A stretch of DNA of 8,468 nucleotides from contig CAUWCT010000088.1 of assembly GCA_963557065.1 (NCBI GenBank), forward strand, positions 1 through 8,468, read 5' to 3'. The stretch comes from UMGS1370 sp963557065 (lineage in GTDB: Bacteria; Bacillota; Clostridia; Lachnospirales; Lachnospiraceae). Made by a program: the position numbers and the translations under genes. Position 1 is the stretch's first letter. The number at the start of each line of letters is the position of its first letter. The notes under the pieces were generated by a model that made no database searches, was not told the origin of the DNA, and saw nothing but the letters and a program-made list of their open reading frames with translations. Positions 5,804 through 8,468 of this stretch are shown piece by piece.

Positions 5804-6436
5804 ATGATTATCCGAAATGAAGAAACACGCGATTATCAGACAGTCGAGGACCTTACCAGGAAAGCCTTTTACAATTTGTATGTCCCCGGCTGCGTAGAAC
5901 ACTACTTAGTCCGCATCATGCGGAATCACAAAGACTTTATCCCGGAGTTGGATTTTGTGCTGGAACTGAACCAGAAGATCATCGGGAATATCATGTACAC
6001 CAAAGCCCTTCTTACAGATGAGCAGGGCGTTACAAAAGAAGTCCTTACTTTCGGCCCTGTCTGTATTGATCCGGACTATCAAAGGCAAGGCTATGGCAAA
6101 CTTCTTATGGAACATTCTTTTGAAAAAGCAATTTCTTTGGGTTACGATACCATTGTAATATTTGGAAGCCCTGCCAACTATGTAAGCCGGGGATTTAAGT
6201 GCTGCAAAAAATATAATGTCTGCGCAGAAGGCGGCAAATTTCCCTCTGCCATGATGGTAAAAGAACTGGTTCCCGGCGCACTGGATGGAAGAAAGTGGTT
6301 CTATTCCGACAGTCCGGTTATGGCAATTTCCGAAGAAGAAGCCCAAAAGTATGATGACACGCTGGAAAAGATGGAAAAAAAATATCTCCCCAGCCAGGAT
6401 GAATTTTATATCATGAGCCACTCTTTTGTAGAGTAA
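5804..6436 (+). CDS. GNAT-family N-acetyltransferase
   Basis: A 210-residue cytosolic acetyl-CoA-dependent acetyltransferase. The N-terminal IIRNEETRDYQTVEDLTRKAF is the usual first strand and helix of the fold. LTFGPVCIDPDYQRQGYGKLLM holds the acetyl-CoA pyrophosphate-binding motif A, Q93-R94-Q95-G96-Y97-G98. It is followed by IVIFGSPANYVSRGFK, which resembles the GxxxYYxxxGF segment of YhbS-like members. About 55 residues beyond the core form a charged C-terminal extension (EEEAQKYDDTLEKMEKKY, likely helical). Substrate cannot be told from sequence: small amines, amino acids, antibiotics or proteins are all possible in the family. Its place beside a LysR-type regulator, an exporter and an esterase suggests chemical modification of a small molecule, which is inference. 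A small secreted-protein gene follows after 35 nt. Confidence 0.85.
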   Translation: MIIRNEETRDYQTVEDLTRKAFYNLYVPGCVEHYLVRIMRNHKDFIPELDFVLELNQKIIGNIMYTKALLTDEQGVTKEVLTFGPVCIDPDYQRQGYGKLLMEHSFEKAISLGYDTIVIFGSPANYVSRGFKCCKKYNVCAEGGKFPSAMMVKELVPGALDGRKWFYSDSPVMAISEEEAQKYDDTLEKMEKKYLPSQDEFYIMSHSFVE

Positions 6437-6457
6437 AACCAGGATTTTATTTAATTT

Positions 6458-6464
6458 AAGGAGG
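6458..6464 (+). promoter_or_regulatory. strong ribosome binding site of the secreted repeat protein
   Basis: AAGGAGG, 7 nt before the ATG at 6472, is among the strongest sites in the window and suggests efficient translation. The 35-nt gap from the acetyltransferase stop has no hairpin and no complete promoter, only an AT-rich stretch. Confidence 0.6.
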
Positions 6465-6471
6465 ATCTGCT

Positions 6472-6771
6472 ATGAGAAAAACAATTTTAGGACTTTTAAC
6501 TGCTGCGACGATTTTATCAGCCGGAACTGCAACTGCTTTTGCGGCTGTACCTGAAACCGGATGCAGCTTCATTGATGCTGACGGCGATGGCATCTGCGAT
6601 CATTACGCGGATACAGATAATGACGGGACCTGCGACCATTACACAGATGCAGATAATGACGAAATTTGCGGCCACTGTGCAGATGCAGATAATGACAGAA
6701 CCTGCGACCATTCCCCTGTCAGGCAGGGAAGAGGATGCAGAAATGGAGTTCGAGGCGGCCGCTGCAGATAA
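6472..6771 (+). CDS. small secreted protein with Asp/Cys-rich 12-residue repeats
   Basis: A 99-residue exported protein. Residues 1-24 form a classic Sec signal peptide (MRK, hydrophobic core, AFA|AVP). Four tandem 12-residue units follow at residues 35-82: DADGDGICDHYA, DTDNDGTCDHYT, DADNDEICGHCA, DADNDRTCDHSP. Each is DxDxDx-xC-x-H-like, resembling thrombospondin type 3 or dockerin calcium loops, so calcium or other divalent-metal binding is plausible. The invariant Cys and His add a possible transition-metal or disulfide role. Units 3 and 4 have Glu or Arg where the loop glycine stands in units 1 and 2. The tail (83-99) is Arg/Gly-rich with two cysteines and no cell-wall anchor. Comparable short secreted proteins occur in Lachnospiraceae; function unknown. 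Probably expressed with the membrane-protein gene 24 nt downstream. Confidence 0.75.
   Translation: MRKTILGLLTAATILSAGTATAFAAVPETGCSFIDADGDGICDHYADTDNDGTCDHYTDADNDEICGHCADADNDRTCDHSPVRQGRGCRNGVRGGRCR
6574..6717 (+). repeat. four tandem 36-bp coding repeats
   Basis: Four in-frame 36-bp units encode the 12-residue repeats. Units 3 and 4 share GATGCAGATAATGAC, with one change in unit 2. Units 2 and 4 share CCTGCGACCATT. This near-identity at DNA level suggests recent tandem duplication and possible copy-number variation between strains. Confidence 0.75.
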
Positions 6772-6782
6772 AATTCCCCGAA

Positions 6783-6788
6783 GGGAGG
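6783..6788 (+). promoter_or_regulatory. ribosome binding site deciding a TTG start
   Basis: GGGAGG lies 7 nt before TTG at 6796. No ATG is suitably placed until well inside the first membrane segment, so TTG is the likely start of the membrane protein. Confidence 0.7.
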
Positions 6789-6795
6789 TATAAGT

Positions 6796-7557
6796 TTGGA
6801 ACGCTTTCAGTCTCTGAACCGCTATCAAAAAATCGTCTTACTTTTTATGACTGCTATGATTCTGATATTTGCAGGGATCTACTCCAGAACCATTGCAAAA
6901 GAGGGATTTTTATACCAGGATACCATCTTTACACCTGGCCAGGAAGATGACAGCCTGGTTTATTCTGGTAAAATCCATGGGGAACCAGCCCGCTTTACGG
7001 TGTCCCCAGATAAGACGGTAACATTCCAGTACAGCAGCAAAACTTATGGTCCCTATACTGCCAAAAAGGCCCCGGATGCTGTCTCGAAAGAGGAAGATCC
7101 GCAGTCCATGACCGGCATTGAGTTTTTCCGGGGAGAAGAACTCCTCTTTCGGGGAGGTGTACAGGATTACGGAGATCGCCGTTTCCTGTACAACGAAGAT
7201 GGAAGCCTTGAGGATACGGGAATTTCTGTAACTGTCAGCAACGGCGTGGTGATGGAAGAAAACGGAACTGTACTCGATCCAATGGAACCATCCATCCTCA
7301 CCATACTGGATTTAATGGCCGGCCCCCAATTAACTCATAAAGGTGACTGGGTTCCATGGTTTGGCGGGGTATTTGTCTGCATAATCACTGCGATCTCCAT
7401 ATTGTTTGCAGACGAATTGTTCCGCTGGAATTTATCCTTCCAGATTCGTGATGCAGACCTGGCAGAACCATCTGAGTTGGAAATCGCAGGACGCTATATC
7501 GCCTGGACAGTGCTGCCCATTGCGGCACTGATACTCCTTCTTACCGGACTCCAATAG
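6796..7557 (+). CDS. unrecognised three-TM membrane protein with a large external domain
   Basis: A 253-residue integral membrane protein I do not recognise. TM1 is at about 12-30 (KIVLLFMTAMILIFAGIYS). Residues 31-185 form a soluble, beta-rich-looking, acidic domain (LVYSGKIHGEPARFTVSPDKTVTFQYSSKTYGPYT, GIEFFRGEELLFRGGVQDYG). TM2 is at about 188-206 and TM3 at about 233-251, joined by a short charged loop. With Arg/Lys before TM1, the large domain is probably extracytoplasmic. The TTG start has a strong RBS and lies 24 nt after the secreted repeat protein, so the two may act together at the cell surface; that link is inference. No catalytic motif is visible. GTC-type cleavage sites or sortase signals were not seen. 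Confidence 0.7.
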   Translation: MERFQSLNRYQKIVLLFMTAMILIFAGIYSRTIAKEGFLYQDTIFTPGQEDDSLVYSGKIHGEPARFTVSPDKTVTFQYSSKTYGPYTAKKAPDAVSKEEDPQSMTGIEFFRGEELLFRGGVQDYGDRRFLYNEDGSLEDTGISVTVSNGVVMEENGTVLDPMEPSILTILDLMAGPQLTHKGDWVPWFGGVFVCIITAISILFADELFRWNLSFQIRDADLAEPSELEIAGRYIAWTVLPIAALILLLTGLQ

Positions 7558-7572
7558 CACTTTCCATAAATA

Positions 7573-7612
7573 CAGCCGCTCCCGGCAAATGTCAAAACAG
7601 CGGGAGCGGCTG
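7573..7612. terminator. GC-rich hairpin between convergent genes, possible bidirectional terminator
   Basis: CAGCCGCTCCCG (7573-7584) pairs perfectly with 7601-7612 across a 16-nt loop. It lies 15 nt after the membrane-protein stop and 3 nt past the permease stop. The plus side lacks a U-tract; the minus side reads TATTTATGG, only weakly U-rich. It likely ends or protects both transcripts. Confidence 0.65.
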
Positions 7613-7615
7613 ATA

Positions 7616-8404
7616 TTACGCTACAAAGCGATAGATATTATAAATATTGATTAAAATCAAAACTACCATTAATCCGATAAACAACTTGTCTACCATATCG
7701 GAATCCATCTTTTTATTGATGGAACGTCCTGCCATGCCGCCGCCGATTCCTGCGATTACCATGAGCACTAAAAGAATCATATCAAATTCCGGTACGGTTC
7801 CGGTAATCAGCGTATTGGCCAGACTGGTAATCTGGGAAAATAAAATTATATACAGAGAATTTGCGGCTGCCGTCTTTGTATCCATGGAAAAGAAATAAAA
7901 CAGCACCACCAGGTTAATGGGACCGCCTCCGATTCCCAAAAATGAAGATAAAATTCCCAATACCAGACCGATGACAACACAGACAGCCACATTGGTCAGT
8001 CTGTGCGTTTTGATTCTGGATTTATTGATGGTATAAATCAGGGTTCCCAGTGTAATCACCATCAGACATGCCGCCTGAACCGCTCCTACCATATCCTTGT
8101 CTGCAAACATATCGGACAGATACTGGAACATCATCTTTCCTGCAACGCCGCCAATGGCTGCGCCGATTGCCAGCGGCGTACCTGTTTTCATATCCACGCT
8201 GGAATCTCCGGCCATCTTTGACTTAATTACAGAATAGCAGGACATGGACAATACCGTACATCCGGACAAAAAACTGATTGTGGCCACACTTAAAACACCA
8301 AATGCGTCCAGGGTCGGTTTGATGATTACACCGCCTCCGATTCCGCAGATCGCTCCCACTATAGACGCGCCGAAACTTACCAACGCAAACAACAGATACA
8401 TCAT
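7616..8404 (-). CDS. TauE/SafE-family membrane anion permease
   Basis: A 262-residue polytopic inner-membrane protein of the TauE/SafE family, whose studied members move sulfite, sulfoacetate or other organosulfur and small organic anions; many are unassigned. About eight hydrophobic segments form two homologous halves, each starting with a glycine-rich signature: GAICGIGGGVIIKP (17-30) and SSFLGIGGGPINLV (153-166). Length is normal for the family. The start is a double ATG (8404 and 8401) preceded by only a weak GGTGA, so either codon may be used. On the minus strand TTGTGC-N16-TATAGA (8445-8418) resembles a promoter but would start transcription nearly at the RBS, so I do not call it. The upstream 64 bases to the window end are AT-rich and non-coding as far as seen. 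Substrate is unknown. Confidence 0.88.
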   Translation of the reverse strand: MMYLLFALVSFGASIVGAICGIGGGVIIKPTLDAFGVLSVATISFLSGCTVLSMSCYSVIKSKMAGDSSVDMKTGTPLAIGAAIGGVAGKMMFQYLSDMFADKDMVGAVQAACLMVITLGTLIYTINKSRIKTHRLTNVAVCVVIGLVLGILSSFLGIGGGPINLVVLFYFFSMDTKTAAANSLYIILFSQITSLANTLITGTVPEFDMILLVLMVIAGIGGGMAGRSINKKMDSDMVDKLFIGLMVVLILINIYNIYRFVA

Positions 8405-8468
8405 AATTTCACCACTCTCTATACTTTCTTATTTATTTTGCACAAAAAGCCTCTATTTTAGCTATTCG

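Noticed and set aside
5906..6421. minus-strand open frame of 171 codons opposite the acetyltransferase
   Set aside because: The plus strand encodes a clear GNAT motif A with RBS; the antisense product shows no family features.
6574..6717. CRISPR-like array from regular 36-bp spacing
   Set aside because: The units are contiguous without unique spacers and lie in frame within a coding sequence.
6517..6828. minus-strand open frame over the 36-bp repeats
   Set aside because: The repeat structure makes several frames open; only the plus frame has a signal peptide, RBS and meaningful repeats.
8418..8445. promoter TTGTGC-N16-TATAGA for the TauE/SafE gene
   Set aside because: The predicted start would fall on the weak RBS, leaving almost no leader, so it is unlikely to be the working promoter.

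Overview
The window looks like chromosome of an anaerobic Firmicute, most likely a gut Lachnospiraceae/Clostridia member. The reasons are strong AGGAGG-type ribosome binding sites, occasional TTG starts, moderate GC content, an Fe-S ferredoxin-type protein, a GH88 glycan hydrolase and a small secreted Asp/Cys-repeat protein of a kind common in that family. The assignment rests on protein style and gene organisation; no marker gene is present.

Layout: (1) 108-851 (+) is a two-cluster ferredoxin-like protein with its own promoter, a perfect palindrome at the expected transcription start and a textbook intrinsic terminator. (2) 961-2139 (+) is an unsaturated glucuronyl hydrolase (GH88). It converges on (3) a minus-strand pair, a MATE-family multidrug/cation antiporter (4414 to 3081) followed by an alpha/beta-hydrolase esterase (3067 to 2216). 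The esterase RBS begins directly after the MATE stop codon, so the two are probably co-transcribed and perhaps translationally coupled. The MATE reading frame is broken by one base at an A AAA AAG heptamer, and a -1 slip there would restore the family sequence exactly. (4) A 397-bp divergent control region (4415-4811) holds two copies of a 12-bp AT-rich repeat that contains -10-like sequences on both strands, several hairpins and a TATCCATA-N9-TATGGATA dyad that fits a LysR-type operator. (5) Rightward from it run a LysR-type regulator (4812-5738), a GNAT acetyltransferase (5804-6436), a small secreted protein with four 12-residue Asp-rich repeats (6472-6771) and an unrecognised three-TM membrane protein (6796-7557). 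I saw no terminator between these four. (6) A TauE/SafE-family anion permease (8404 to 7616) converges on them.

Functional reading (inference): the centre is a LysR-controlled divergent locus combining an exporter, an ester hydrolase and an acetyltransferase, which would fit detoxification or processing of a small acylated compound. GH88 and the esterase could alternatively both serve glycan breakdown, although no transporter or SusR/LacI-type regulator is nearby. The secreted repeat protein and the adjacent membrane protein form the least understood part. Both convergent junctions (near 2200 and 7600) carry a 12-bp GC-rich hairpin two or three bases beyond the stop of the minus-strand gene, without a clear U-tract. 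No RNA genes, CRISPR arrays, transposases or integrases were seen.
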